From Novosphingobium sp. (GTDB taxonomy: Bacteria > Pseudomonadota > Alphaproteobacteria > Sphingomonadales > Sphingomonadaceae): DNA of 36,257 bases. Shown here piece by piece: positions 15,536 through 22,803 of the stretch; within the stretch, counting starts at the first letter, position 1, and each line of letters opens with the position of its first letter. The stretch spans positions 1 to 36,257 of the forward strand of contig JADLHU010000022.1 of the NCBI GenBank assembly GCA_020848655.1, read 5' to 3'. A program made the translations under genes and the position numbers. The notes under the pieces were generated by a model that was not told the DNA's origin, ran no database searches, and worked only from the letters and a program-made list of their open reading frames with translations.

Positions 15536-15563
15536 TTGACTTCACGCGCGTGCCCCCTTAACG
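15536..15563 (+). promoter_or_regulatory. Probable sigma-70 type promoter of rpmJ
   Basis: TTGACT (15536-15541), a 16-base spacer ending in CCCCC, then TTAACG (15558-15563), about 49 bases before the rpmJ start. It resembles the sequence ahead of atpI (TTGACT, C-run, CCTAAGG). The rest of the 181-base gap between the divergent genes shows nothing else I can name. Confidence 0.5.
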
Positions 15564-15611
15564 GCGCGGCTTCAATTTTTGAGCCGGAACACGCCGGCGG
15601 AAGAGAAAACC

Positions 15612-15737
15612 ATGAAGATTCGCAACAGCCTCAAGTCGCTCAAGGATCGTCACCGGGACAACCGCGTGATCCGCCGTCGCGGCCGCACGTATGTCATCAA
15701 CAAGACCAACCGCCGCTTCAAGGCGCGCCAGGGCTGA
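15612..15737 (+). CDS. rpmJ: Ribosomal protein L36 (bL36)
   Basis: A 41-codon gene encoding [20 protein letters not shown] and ending [10 protein letters not shown], a highly basic protein of the large ribosomal subunit. It is the slightly longer, cysteine-poor form (no CxxC...C/H zinc set; the zinc-binding residues of classical L36 are absent), common in alphaproteobacteria and like the YkgO type of E. coli. A purine-rich GGAAGAG lies ~9 bases before ATG 15612. The gene has its own promoter-like sequence upstream and a terminator hairpin downstream, so it is probably monocistronic. Confidence 0.96.
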   Translation: MKIRNSLKSLKDRHRDNRVIRRRGRTYVINKTNRRFKARQG

Positions 15738-15806
15738 ACCGCTTGCGCCCCCGCCGCGCGCGGGGGCCATGGCGCAGCCGGGCGGTTCCTCGTTTTTCGA
15801 GGTGTG

Positions 15807-15833
15807 AAGTCTCCGCTCGCGCGGGGACTTTTT
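15807..15833 (+). terminator. Rho-independent terminator after rpmJ
   Basis: AAGTCTCCGC (15807-15816), loop TCGC, GCGGGGACTT (15821-15830) form a 10-bp stem with one G-T wobble, running into TTTTT at 15829-15833. The next gene's ATG is at 15836 and its only candidate ribosome-binding sequence, GGGGA, is inside the 3' arm. A second GC-rich hairpin (GCCCCCGC/GCGGGGGC) lies at about 15747-15768. Confidence 0.8.
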
Positions 15834-15835
15834 GC

Positions 15836-16480
15836 ATGAGCGACGTTCGGCCATCAGCAGCCGCGCCAGAACCGGTATCGGCCGTCGTCTTCGATGTCGG
15901 CCGGGTGCTGTTCCAGTGGGACTTGCGCCACCTTTTCGCCCGCCTGATCGACGATCCCGACGAACTCGAATGGTTCGTCACCACCGTGGTCACGCCCGAA
16001 TGGCATTTCGAGCATGACGCCGGCCGCCCCCTGGCCGAGATGCTGCCCGAACGCATCGCGCGCTTTCCCGAACATGCCGCGCTGATCGAGGCTTACGCCA
16101 CCCGCTTCAACGAATCGATTCCCGGCCCCGTGCCCGGCAGCCTCGAACTGGTGGAGGAACTGGCGGCGCGCGGCGTGCCCCTGTTCGCGATCACCAATTT
16201 CGGGGCCGAGTTCTGGCCGCCGTTTCGCGCCACGCAACTGGTGTTCGATCGCTTCGGTGATATCGTCGTCTCGGGGGTGGAGCGCATCGTCAAGCCGGAC
16301 CCCGCGATCTATGCGCTGGCCGCGCGGCGCTTTGGCCATGCGCCGGGCCGGATGCTGTTCATCGATGACAATGCCGACAACATCGCCGCCGCCGTGGCCT
16401 GTGGCTGGCAGGGCCATCATTTCACCGATGCCGGCCGCCTGGCGCAGGACCTGCGCGCACGCGGCCTGATCGCCGGCTGA
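15836..16480 (+). CDS. HAD family hydrolase (YihX-like phosphatase)
   Basis: 214 residues. Motif I is VVFDVGRVLFQWD, where the second acidic residue of the usual DxD is replaced by glycine, as in YihX-type sugar phosphatases. Motif II is LFAITNFGAEF (T in AITN), motif III the lysine in VERIVKPDPAIY, motif IV FIDDNADNIAAA. The cap is a small alpha-helical insert after motif I (HLFARLIDDPDELEWFV). Such enzymes remove phosphate from small phosphorylated metabolites; E. coli YihX acts on alpha-glucose-1-phosphate, but the substrate here is unproven. The ATG directly follows the rpmJ terminator, leaving no room for an independent promoter; expression may rely on read-through or on an unusual initiation. 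Confidence 0.87.
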   Translation: MSDVRPSAAAPEPVSAVVFDVGRVLFQWDLRHLFARLIDDPDELEWFVTTVVTPEWHFEHDAGRPLAEMLPERIARFPEHAALIEAYATRFNESIPGPVPGSLELVEELAARGVPLFAITNFGAEFWPPFRATQLVFDRFGDIVVSGVERIVKPDPAIYALAARRFGHAPGRMLFIDDNADNIAAAVACGWQGHHFTDAGRLAQDLRARGLIAG

Positions 16481-16593
16481 GCCGTTCCGGCCGGCTCGCT
16501 CCGGCCCCCGTAAAAGTATGTTTCGCAGATGCAGCATAATCGCTTGGCAAGAGCATTGCGTTGTTGCATCACTTGCACATTACGGGAGTCGCA

Positions 16594-18030
16594 ATGCAGC
16601 CAGATTCACGCGCGACGTATGACGAGATGCTTGACCCGGATGGGGCGGTCAGGCCCGCCTATCATGGGTTCCGGGAATGGTTCGACACCCAGGACCGGGA
16701 TTGGCTGAAGCGCCAGGACGCCGAAGCCGAACGCTTCTTTCGCCGTACCGGCATAACCTTCAACGTCTACGGCGAGGATGCCGGCGAAGAACGCCTGATC
16801 CCGTTCGACATGATCCCCCGGATCATCACCGCCGGCGAATGGCGCAAACTGTCACGGGGGATCGAACAGCGCGTGCGCGCGCTCAACGCCTTCCTCCACG
16901 ATCTTTACCACCGCCAGGAAATCGTCCGCGCCGGCCGGCTGCCCGCCCGCCTGCTGCGCGACAATGCGGCCTTCCTGCCGCAGATGGCCGGTTTCACGCC
17001 GCCCGGCGGCGTCTATACCCACATCGTCGGCGTCGATCTGGTCCGCACCGGGCCGGATGATTTCATGGTGCTGGAAGACAACGCGCGCACCCCGTCGGGC
17101 GTCTCCTACATGCTGGAGAACCGCGAGACGATGATGGCGATGTTCCCGGAACTGTTCTCGCGCATCGCGGTGCGCCCCGTTTCGGACTATCCGCGCCGCC
17201 TGGCCCGCAGCCTCGCCGCCTGCGCCCCGGATCGCGCGCGCGACGGTGATCGCCCGGTGGTGGCGGTGCTGACGCCGGGTATCTTCAATTCCGCCTATTT
17301 CGAACATGCCTTCCTGGCCGACCAGATGGGCGCCGAACTGGTCGAAGGCAGTGATTTGCGCGTCGTCGACGGGCGCATCGCCATGCGCACGACGGCGGGC
17401 TACCAGCCGGTCGACGTGATCTATCGCCGGGTCGATGATGAATACCTCGATCCGCTCAGCTTCAATTCGGACCGCGTGCTGGGCGTGGCCGGGATCATGG
17501 ACATCTACCGCTCGGGCGGGGTGACGATCGCCAACGCGCCGGGCACGGGCATCGCCGATGACAAGGCGATCTACAGCTTCATGCCCGAAATCGTGGAGTT
17601 CTACACCGGCGAGAAGCCGATCCTGCAAAACGTGCCGACCTGGCGGTGCAGCGAGGACGAAGCGCTGAAATACGTGCTCGACAATCTCAAGGACCTGGTC
17701 GTCAAGGAAGTCCACGGCTCTGGCGGCTATGGCATGCTGATCGGGCCGACCGCCAGCAAGCGCGAGATCGCCCGCTTCGAAAAGAAGCTGCGCGCCAAGC
17801 CGGACAACTACATCGCCCAGCCCACGCTGTCGCTTTCGACGGTGCCGATCTTCACGAAGGCCGGGCTGGCGCCGCGCCACGTCGATCTGCGGCCTTTCGT
17901 GCTCGTCTCGCCCAACGGCATAGACATCACGCCGGGCGGATTGACGCGCGTCGCGCTGAAAAAGGGATCGCTGGTGGTCAACTCGTCGCAGGGCGGTGGG
18001 ACCAAGGATAGCTGGGTGCTGGAGGACTGA
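16594..18030 (+). CDS. Circularly permuted ATP-grasp protein of the Anbu operon
   Basis: 478 residues from ATG 16594, preceded by GGGAG at the right distance; the frame extends 33 bases upstream without a ribosome-binding site. Landmarks of the CP_ATPgrasp (former DUF404/DUF407) family are RRTGITFNVYGED, IPFDMIPRII, the acidic site FMVLEDNARTPSGVSYMLEN, VVAVLTPGIFNSAYFEHAFL, LVVKEVHGSGGYGMLIGP and the end GGGTKDSWVLED. ATP-grasp enzymes ligate a carboxylate to an amine or thiol through an acyl phosphate, so a peptide-bond-like ligation is likely; the substrate is unknown. It is the first of four genes running to Anbu with gaps of 3, 10 and 70 bases. The 113-base upstream gap is AT-rich and contains ATGCAGCATAAT but no certain promoter. 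Confidence 0.9.
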   Translation: MQPDSRATYDEMLDPDGAVRPAYHGFREWFDTQDRDWLKRQDAEAERFFRRTGITFNVYGEDAGEERLIPFDMIPRIITAGEWRKLSRGIEQRVRALNAFLHDLYHRQEIVRAGRLPARLLRDNAAFLPQMAGFTPPGGVYTHIVGVDLVRTGPDDFMVLEDNARTPSGVSYMLENRETMMAMFPELFSRIAVRPVSDYPRRLARSLAACAPDRARDGDRPVVAVLTPGIFNSAYFEHAFLADQMGAELVEGSDLRVVDGRIAMRTTAGYQPVDVIYRRVDDEYLDPLSFNSDRVLGVAGIMDIYRSGGVTIANAPGTGIADDKAIYSFMPEIVEFYTGEKPILQNVPTWRCSEDEALKYVLDNLKDLVVKEVHGSGGYGMLIGPTASKREIARFEKKLRAKPDNYIAQPTLSLSTVPIFTKAGLAPRHVDLRPFVLVSPNGIDITPGGLTRVALKKGSLVVNSSQGGGTKDSWVLED

Positions 18031-18033
18031 CGG

Positions 18034-18978
18034 GTGCTGGGGAGATCGGCCAACGGCATCTACTGGATGTCCCGCTACCTCGAACGGGCGGAAAATACCG
18101 CGCGCCTGCTCGACGTCGGCTTTCGCATGGCGCTGACGCGCGGGCCGAACGCCGCGCGCGAGGAATGGAAATCGGTGCTCATCACCATCGGCCAGGAAGC
18201 CGATTTCGCGCGCCGCTTTCCCGATCATCTCGGGCCGCAGGTGGTGAACTACATCCTGCGCGGGCCGGACAATCCGCTCAGCGTGCTGTCGATGGTCGAG
18301 GATGCGCGCACCAACGCCCGCTCGGTGCGCACCGCGATCACGCGCGAGGTGTGGGAAGCGACGAACGAATGCTGGATGGTGCTGCGCGATCTGCTGGCGC
18401 GCCCCGTGCGCGAAACCAACGTGGGCGAAGTGCTGGGCGCGATCCGCGCGCAGACCACGCAAGTGCGCGGCGCGATGGACGGCACCATGCTGCGCAACGA
18501 GATCTACAATTTCTCGCGCATCGGCACCTTCATCGAACGCGCCGACAACACCGCCCGCATCCTCGACGTGAAGTATTACGTGCTCTTGCCCTCGCTGGCG
18601 TGGGTGGGATCGAGCCTGGATAACGCGCAGTGGGAAACGGTGCTGCGATCGGTGGCGGGCGACCGCGCCTATCGCTGGCTCAACGCCGGCAGCATGGACC
18701 CGCGCGGCATCGCCCAATTCCTGATCCTGGATGGCCGTTTCCCGCGCAGCCTGGTGTTCTGCTATGAAAAGCTGAAAAGCAACATGGCCGGCCTTGCGCG
18801 CCAGCACGGCGGCGAAACCAGCGCGCACCAGTTGCTGCGCGATGCCGGGGTGCGGCTGCACGAAGCCTCGATAGAGCGGATCGTGGAAAAAGGCCTGCAC
18901 CAGTTCATCACCGAATTCATCGCCGGCACGATCCGCATCGGCGAAGCCATCGCCGCCGATTACCGGTTCATCGAATAA
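18034..18978 (+). CDS. Alpha-E domain protein of the Anbu operon
   Basis: 314 residues, GTG start 3 bases after the ATP-grasp stop, with GGAGGA in the end of that gene as ribosome-binding site. It begins MLGRSANGIYWMSRYLERAE, the invariable opening of alpha-E proteins, and is helical throughout; EIYNFSRIGTFIERADNTARI repeats part of that motif (SR-x-ERA-x-NTAR). The family (DUF403) is always found with the permuted ATP-grasp and transglutaminase-like genes, sometimes fused to them. No enzymatic residues are known; by association it may bind the substrate or product of the ligase. Confidence 0.9.
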   Translation: MLGRSANGIYWMSRYLERAENTARLLDVGFRMALTRGPNAAREEWKSVLITIGQEADFARRFPDHLGPQVVNYILRGPDNPLSVLSMVEDARTNARSVRTAITREVWEATNECWMVLRDLLARPVRETNVGEVLGAIRAQTTQVRGAMDGTMLRNEIYNFSRIGTFIERADNTARILDVKYYVLLPSLAWVGSSLDNAQWETVLRSVAGDRAYRWLNAGSMDPRGIAQFLILDGRFPRSLVFCYEKLKSNMAGLARQHGGETSAHQLLRDAGVRLHEASIERIVEKGLHQFITEFIAGTIRIGEAIAADYRFIE

Positions 18979-18988
18979 GGGGGCGCCG

Positions 18989-19804
18989 GTGCGACTTACC
19001 ATCCGTCATACCACGCGATATGAATTCACCTTCCCGGCGGCGCACGGGCTGCAACGGCTGCGGCTGAAGCCCAAGCTGACCCATGGCCAGCAGGTGCTGG
19101 ACTGGGCGATGCACCTGGAAGGCGCCAAGCACGAGGCCGAATACGACGATCACCACGGCAACCCGACCGTTCTCGTCTCGGTGGAGCCGGGCGCGATGGG
19201 CATCACCGTGACCTGTTCGGGCACGGTCGATACCGCGGACAGCGGCGGCATGCTTGGCCCGCATGTCGGGCACATGCCGCTGTGGTGCTTCCAGTGCCAG
19301 ACCGCGCTGACCAAGCCGGGGCCAAAGCTGCGCGGGCTGGTTTCGCGCCTTCCGGCCGATCGCAGCAACGTGCTGGAGACGCTGCACGCGCTGTCGGTGC
19401 AGGTGCTGGAAAGCGTGCGCTACGAAACCGGGCTGACCGATGCGCGCACCACCGCCGAAGAAGCGCTCGCCGCTGGCCACGGGGTATGCCAGGACCATGC
19501 CCACATCTTCATCGGTGCGGCGCGGCTGCTGGGCGTGCCGGCACGCTATGTCAGCGGCTATCTGATGATCGACGGCAGCGTCGAACAGGAAGCCGGGCAC
19601 GGCTGGGCCGAAGCCCATGTCGAAGGGCTGGGCTGGGTCGGCTTCGACGTGTCGAACGGGATCTGCCCGGACGCGCGCTATGTGCGCGTGGCGACCGGGT
19701 TTGACTATTCCGATGCCGCGCCGATCACCGGGCTGTGTTTCGGCGCCGGGGAAACCGCCCTCAAAGTCAGCTTGGCGGTTGAGCAGCAGATGGTAGAGCA
19801 GTAG
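18989..19804 (+). CDS. Transglutaminase-like (BTLCP-type) cysteine peptidase-fold protein
   Basis: 271 residues, GTG at 18989. An N-terminal beta domain (RLTIRHTTRYEFTFP) precedes a papain-like fold with the triad C167 in GHGVCQDHAHIFIGA, H204 in GHGWAEAHV and D220 in WVGFDVSNG. The family includes peptidases and transglutaminases, so the enzyme should cut or form an isopeptide or amide bond. There is no signal peptide. It is the third member of the Anbu cluster and would logically act on the ATP-grasp product. The stop is followed by 70 bases with a strong hairpin before Anbu. Confidence 0.9.
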   Translation: MRLTIRHTTRYEFTFPAAHGLQRLRLKPKLTHGQQVLDWAMHLEGAKHEAEYDDHHGNPTVLVSVEPGAMGITVTCSGTVDTADSGGMLGPHVGHMPLWCFQCQTALTKPGPKLRGLVSRLPADRSNVLETLHALSVQVLESVRYETGLTDARTTAEEALAAGHGVCQDHAHIFIGAARLLGVPARYVSGYLMIDGSVEQEAGHGWAEAHVEGLGWVGFDVSNGICPDARYVRVATGFDYSDAAPITGLCFGAGETALKVSLAVEQQMVEQ

Positions 19805-19826
19805 GCGAAATAGCAGTCCAGGGGGC

Positions 19827-19859
19827 TTGAGTCGCCCGGCGCCGCCGGGGCAGGCTCAA
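19827..19859 (+). other. Hairpin upstream of Anbu
   Basis: TTGAG (19827-19831)/CTCAA (19855-19859) and, inside, CCCGGC (19835-19840)/GCCGGG (19844-19849) form a two-part stem with a GCC loop and internal bulges. It stops four bases short of the AGGGG ribosome-binding sequence of the following gene. No T-run follows. It may protect or punctuate the mRNA. Confidence 0.45.
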
Positions 19860-19874
19860 TCAAGGGGAATTCGC

Positions 19875-20636
19875 GTGACCTATTGCGTTGGCATGATGCT
19901 CGACGAGGGCCTCGTTCTGATGAGCGACACCCGCACGAACTCGGGCGTCGACAACATCTCGACCTTCCGCAAGATGTATCACTGGACCGTTCCGGGCGAA
20001 CGAATCATCACGTTGATGACTTCGGGCAACCTGGCCACCACGCAATCGGTGGTCAGCCAGCTTGAAGAACGCAACAAGGCGCCGTCCGAACGCCATAACA
20101 CCATGCTCGAAGCGCCGACCATGTTCCAGGTGGCGACGGTGGTGGGCAAACTGCTGCGCGAAACGATCCAGGAACGCGATGCCGACAACGGGCAGACCGG
20201 GGCGGGGCAGTTCACCGCCTCGATCATCCTGGCGGGCCAGATCGTCGGCATGGAGCCGCGCCTGTTCCTGATCTATCCCGAAGGCAATTTCATCGAGGCC
20301 AGCTTCGACACGCCGTTCTTCCAGATCGGCGAAACCAAGTATGGCCGCCCGATCATCCTGCGCGCCTACGAACGCACGATGTCCTTCGAGGATGCGGTGA
20401 AGCTCCTGATGGTGAGCTTCGATTCAACGCTCAAGGCCAATCTTTCGGTGGGCCTGCCGCTTGATCTGCTGGTGATCGCGCGCGACCATTTCGAACCCGT
20501 GCACGAACGCCGGATCACCGCGTCCGATCCCTATTATCAGGCGATTTCATCGCTTTGGGGCGACAAGCTGAAAAAAGCCTTCGAATCGCTGCCCGACTAC
20601 AGCTTCTACAAGATGCTGCCCGAAATGGTGGAGTGA
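19875..20636 (+). CDS. Anbu, proteasome-like peptidase (ancestral beta-subunit homologue)
   Basis: 253 residues from GTG 19875, with AGGGG eight bases upstream; the frame reads 16 codons further up but has no better signal. It starts M-TYCVGMMLDEGLVLMSDTRT, so removal of the initiator methionine exposes Thr1, the N-terminal nucleophile of the proteasome/HslV fold; D in SDTRTNSG and K in TFRKMYHW match the active-site aspartate and lysine. The total length and LFLIYPEGNFIEAS, WGDKLKKAFESLP are typical of Anbu rather than HslV. Known Anbu forms open helical assemblies and shows weak or no proteolysis in vitro. The conserved link to ATP-grasp, alpha-E and transglutaminase genes is intact here. 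Confidence 0.92.
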   Translation: MTYCVGMMLDEGLVLMSDTRTNSGVDNISTFRKMYHWTVPGERIITLMTSGNLATTQSVVSQLEERNKAPSERHNTMLEAPTMFQVATVVGKLLRETIQERDADNGQTGAGQFTASIILAGQIVGMEPRLFLIYPEGNFIEASFDTPFFQIGETKYGRPIILRAYERTMSFEDAVKLLMVSFDSTLKANLSVGLPLDLLVIARDHFEPVHERRITASDPYYQAISSLWGDKLKKAFESLPDYSFYKMLPEMVE

Positions 20637-20653
20637 CGCCGCGGCGCGCGTCA
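20634..20653. terminator. Convergent hairpin built from two stop codons
   Basis: TGACGC (20634-20639) pairs with GCGTCA (20648-20653). The outer three bases of each arm are the stop codons of the two converging genes (Anbu plus, extensin-like minus). The loop is GC-rich and can pair further. No T-run is seen, so termination would be weak or Rho-dependent. Confidence 0.4.
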
Positions 20654-21310
20654 GCGGCAGTAATTGCCGCCCGAAAGCTCGACATGCAGGTGATCGCGAT
20701 GCGCCGCGTTGTAGGCCGGGCCAAGCACCGTGCCGAAGCGCTTGCAGGCGCTGGCGTGGATCACGCGCAGGAATTCGCGTTCCTGCGCGGTGCCGCCGTT
20801 CCAGTTGCCCAGCACGGTGATGCGCCGCCCATCGGCGAAGACGAAACCCGATACGTCGATCGCGCTGGCCGTGGCATGGGCGGATCGGCGGCCGGTGCCG
20901 GCCACGTTGCGGCAGTTGTAGCTGCCCATGGTTTCGATCCGCACCAGCGGGCTGCCCAGGATCTGCCGCGCCGCGCGGTCCACCCCGAATCGCGCCCAGG
21001 CGGCGAAGGTATTGGCCAGCGGGCAACTGACAGGGCCAAGGTTGGTCAGCGCCAGCGAATCATAATCGCCGCGCAGGCTGGCCAGGCGCACGGTGTTGAG
21101 CGTGGCGCAGCCCGCCCCGAAATACTGATCGGGCAGGGGTGAGAAACTGGCCCGCGTCGCGCCCAGGCTGGCCAGGCACTGGCGCATGTCGGGCCGGTCG
21201 GGGGTGTAGGCGGACGATCGCTGCACGGTCTGCCGTTTGGGCGCCTGCGGTGCATCGATGCAGCCGGCCAGGGCCGCGATCAGAGGGAGAAGAGCAAGAA
21301 CCCGCCGCAT
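20651..21310 (-). CDS. Extensin-like (Extensin_2) lipoprotein, LAS-peptidase fold
   Basis: 219 residues. The signal peptide ends in the lipobox AALAGC, giving acylated C17. The conserved domain (PF06904 type) contains ASLGATRASFSPLPDQYFGAG, the cysteine-containing PVSCPLANTFAAW, then HATASAIDVSGFVFADGRRI and HRDHLHVEL. The H-x-x-x-x-x-x-D ... H-x-H arrangement (SAHATASAID, HLHV) is that of LAS metallopeptidases such as D-Ala-D-Ala carboxypeptidases, so a peptidoglycan peptidase role is a reasonable inference; plant extensin is only a name. It converges on Anbu and is divergent from serC, with about 195 bases between the start codons. Confidence 0.85.
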   Translation of the reverse strand: MRRVLALLPLIAALAGCIDAPQAPKRQTVQRSSAYTPDRPDMRQCLASLGATRASFSPLPDQYFGAGCATLNTVRLASLRGDYDSLALTNLGPVSCPLANTFAAWARFGVDRAARQILGSPLVRIETMGSYNCRNVAGTGRRSAHATASAIDVSGFVFADGRRITVLGNWNGGTAQEREFLRVIHASACKRFGTVLGPAYNAAHRDHLHVELSGGNYCR

Positions 21311-21421
21311 GCTTCCACTCTTGCGCGATATGGTTAACCAAAGGTTGACGATGCGGCGAGCCGTTGCCGGTGCGCGGCGGTGCCGGGCCGGCAGCGTGCC
21401 GACCTGTGCGCAAGTCGTTGG

Positions 21422-21449
21422 TTGACAACGGCTGGGGCTGCCCTATGTG
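21422..21449 (+). promoter_or_regulatory. Probable serC promoter
   Basis: A perfect -35 TTGACA (21422-21427), a 16-base spacer and TATGTG (21444-21449) as a weak -10. Transcription from here would begin just at the RNA structure described next, making it a leader of about 55 bases ahead of serC. Confidence 0.45.
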
Positions 21450-21500
21450 CGGCGGCGGGCCACGCGGTCCCAACGCCGCGCGTGCTCTCTGCAAGGAGAG
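21449..21500 (+). ncRNA. serC-type RNA leader motif
   Basis: An outer stem GCGGCG (21449-21454)/CGCCGC (21474-21479) encloses an inner stem GGGCC (21457-21461)/GGTCC (21466-21470) with an ACGC loop and an asymmetric CCAA-type bulge. A CTCTGC stretch and the serC ribosome-binding site AAGGAG (at 21493-21498) follow. The shape and location, in the 5' UTR of serC-serA in an alphaproteobacterium, match the serC RNA motif known from comparative genomics. Its ligand or trigger is unknown. I matched it from memory of the motif, not by a covariance search. Confidence 0.6.
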
Positions 21501-21505
21501 ACTAC

Positions 21506-22630
21506 ATGACTGCACAACTGCCGGCGCGCAAACCCGCGCGTCCGTTCTTCTCTTCCGGTCCCTGCGCCAAGCCGCCCGGATATTCCCCCGAAAAGCTCTC
21601 CACCGAATCGCTGGGCCGTTCGCACCGCGCCAAGATCGGCAAGACGCGCCTCCAGTACGCGATCGACCTGATGCGCGACGTGCTGGAACTGCCCGATACG
21701 CATCGCATCGGCATCGTCCCCGGTTCGGATACCGGCGCCTTCGAAATGGCGATGTGGACCATGCTGGGCGCCCGCGGCGTGACCGCGCTGGCCTGGGAAA
21801 GCTTCGGTGAAGGTTGGGTCACCGATGCCGTCAAGCAATTGAAGCTGGAACCCACGGTGGTTCGCGCCGATTACGGCCAGTTGCCCGATCTCGACAAGGT
21901 CGACTGGTCGGACGACGTGCTGTTCACCTGGAACGGCACCACGTCGGGCGTGCGCGTTCCCGATGGCGAATGGATCCCCGACGATCGCGAGGGCCTGTCC
22001 TTCGCCGACGCCACCAGCGCCGTCTTCGCCTATGACATTCCGTGGGACAAGATCGATGTCGCCACGTTCTCGTGGCAGAAGGTTCTGGGCGGCGAGGGCG
22101 GCCACGGCGTGCTGATCCTTGGCCCGCGCGCGGTGCAGCGGCTTGAGGAATACACCCCCGACTGGCCGCTGCCCAAGGTGTTCCGCCTGGTATCCAAGGG
22201 CAAGCTGGCCGAAGGCGTGTTCAAGGGCGAAACCATCAACACGCCCTCGATGCTGGCCGTCGAGGACGCGATCTTCGCGCTGGAATGGGCGAAGTCGCTT
22301 GGCGGGCTGAAGGGCCTGCAGGCGCGCTCCAACGCCAATTCCGACGCGCTCGACAAGATCGTGCACGAACGGGCGTGGCTGGGCCATCTGGCCGAGGATC
22401 GCGGCATCCGCTCGAAAACCTCGGTCTGCCTCACGGTCGAAGGCGCGGACGCCGATTTCATCAAGGCCTTCGCCGGCCTGCTGGAAAAGGAAGGCGCGGC
22501 CTATGACATCGCCGGTTATCGCGATGCCCCGGCGGGTCTGCGCATCTGGTGCGGCGCCACGGTGGACACCGCCGATATCGAGGCGCTTGGCCCCTGGCTT
22601 GACTGGGCCTGGGAAAGCCTGAAGGCCTGA
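21506..22630 (+). CDS. serC: Phosphoserine aminotransferase
   Basis: 374 residues from ATG 21506, eight bases after AAGGAGAG. It converts 3-phosphohydroxypyruvate and glutamate to phosphoserine, the second step of serine synthesis, with pyridoxal phosphate. Sequence marks are [56 protein letters not shown] and the PLP-lysine region [19 protein letters not shown] (K in SWQK). It is the long alphaproteobacterial/methanogen-like form (about 375-390), different from the E. coli 362-residue type. serA follows after a 173-base structured spacer. Confidence 0.95.
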   Translation: MTAQLPARKPARPFFSSGPCAKPPGYSPEKLSTESLGRSHRAKIGKTRLQYAIDLMRDVLELPDTHRIGIVPGSDTGAFEMAMWTMLGARGVTALAWESFGEGWVTDAVKQLKLEPTVVRADYGQLPDLDKVDWSDDVLFTWNGTTSGVRVPDGEWIPDDREGLSFADATSAVFAYDIPWDKIDVATFSWQKVLGGEGGHGVLILGPRAVQRLEEYTPDWPLPKVFRLVSKGKLAEGVFKGETINTPSMLAVEDAIFALEWAKSLGGLKGLQARSNANSDALDKIVHERAWLGHLAEDRGIRSKTSVCLTVEGADADFIKAFAGLLEKEGAAYDIAGYRDAPAGLRIWCGATVDTADIEALGPWLDWAWESLKA

Positions 22631-22663
22631 GGGCTTTCGCCCTCTTCCCCTGCGGGAAGAGGG
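22629..22663 (+). other. Two overlapping, mutually exclusive hairpins after serC
   Basis: GAGGGC-TTTC-GCCCTC (22629-22644) starts inside the serC stop codon. The second hairpin CCCTCTTCCC (22640-22649)/GGGAAGAGGG (22654-22663) shares the bases CCCTC with the first, so the two cannot form together. A third, ATGGGGC/GCCCCAT (22671-22677/22684-22690), follows. No T-run directly follows the second stem. Confidence 0.6.
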
Positions 22664-22706
22664 TTGGGAGATGGGGCCGCACCGCCCCATTTCCACGGAT
22701 TTTCGC

Positions 22707-22737
22707 TTTTCACACATTTTTGCGTTTTTCACACATT
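22707..22737. repeat. Direct repeat of TTTTCACACATT between serC and serA
   Basis: TTTTCACACATT occurs at 22707-22718 and 22726-22737, with 19 bases between starts; the upstream flanks TTTTCGC and TTTTTGCG are also alike. It is the AT-richest spot in the neighbourhood. Two turns of the helix apart, the copies could be a regulator's binding sites or a small duplication. Confidence 0.7.
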
Positions 22738-22771
22738 CAAGGGCCGGAGCGAGGAAATCCCCTCTCCCCGG

Positions 22772-22797
22772 CCCTCTCCCCTCAGGGGGAGAGGGAG
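22772..22797 (+). promoter_or_regulatory. Hairpin overlapping the serA ribosome-binding site
   Basis: CCCTCTCCCC (22772-22781) and GGGGAGAGGG (22786-22795) make a perfect 10-bp stem with loop TCAG. The 3' arm runs into the GGGAG that precedes serA ATG 22804 by six bases. Folding would hide part of the Shine-Dalgarno sequence. Similar palindromes are dispersed in many high-GC genomes, so it may be a repeat copy. Confidence 0.6.
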
Positions 22798-22803
22798 CAA
22801 GCA

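Noticed and set aside
16481..16593. PhaR-like binding sites (TGC...GCA patterns) ahead of the ATP-grasp gene
   Set aside because: The ATGC-A-GCAT palindrome and TTGCA words are too short and common to assign; no PHA genes are nearby.
16852..19002. A 716-codon minus-strand frame opposite the ATP-grasp and alpha-E genes
   Set aside because: Arg/His/Gln-rich with no motif; the plus-strand genes have diagnostic sequences, so this is a shadow frame.
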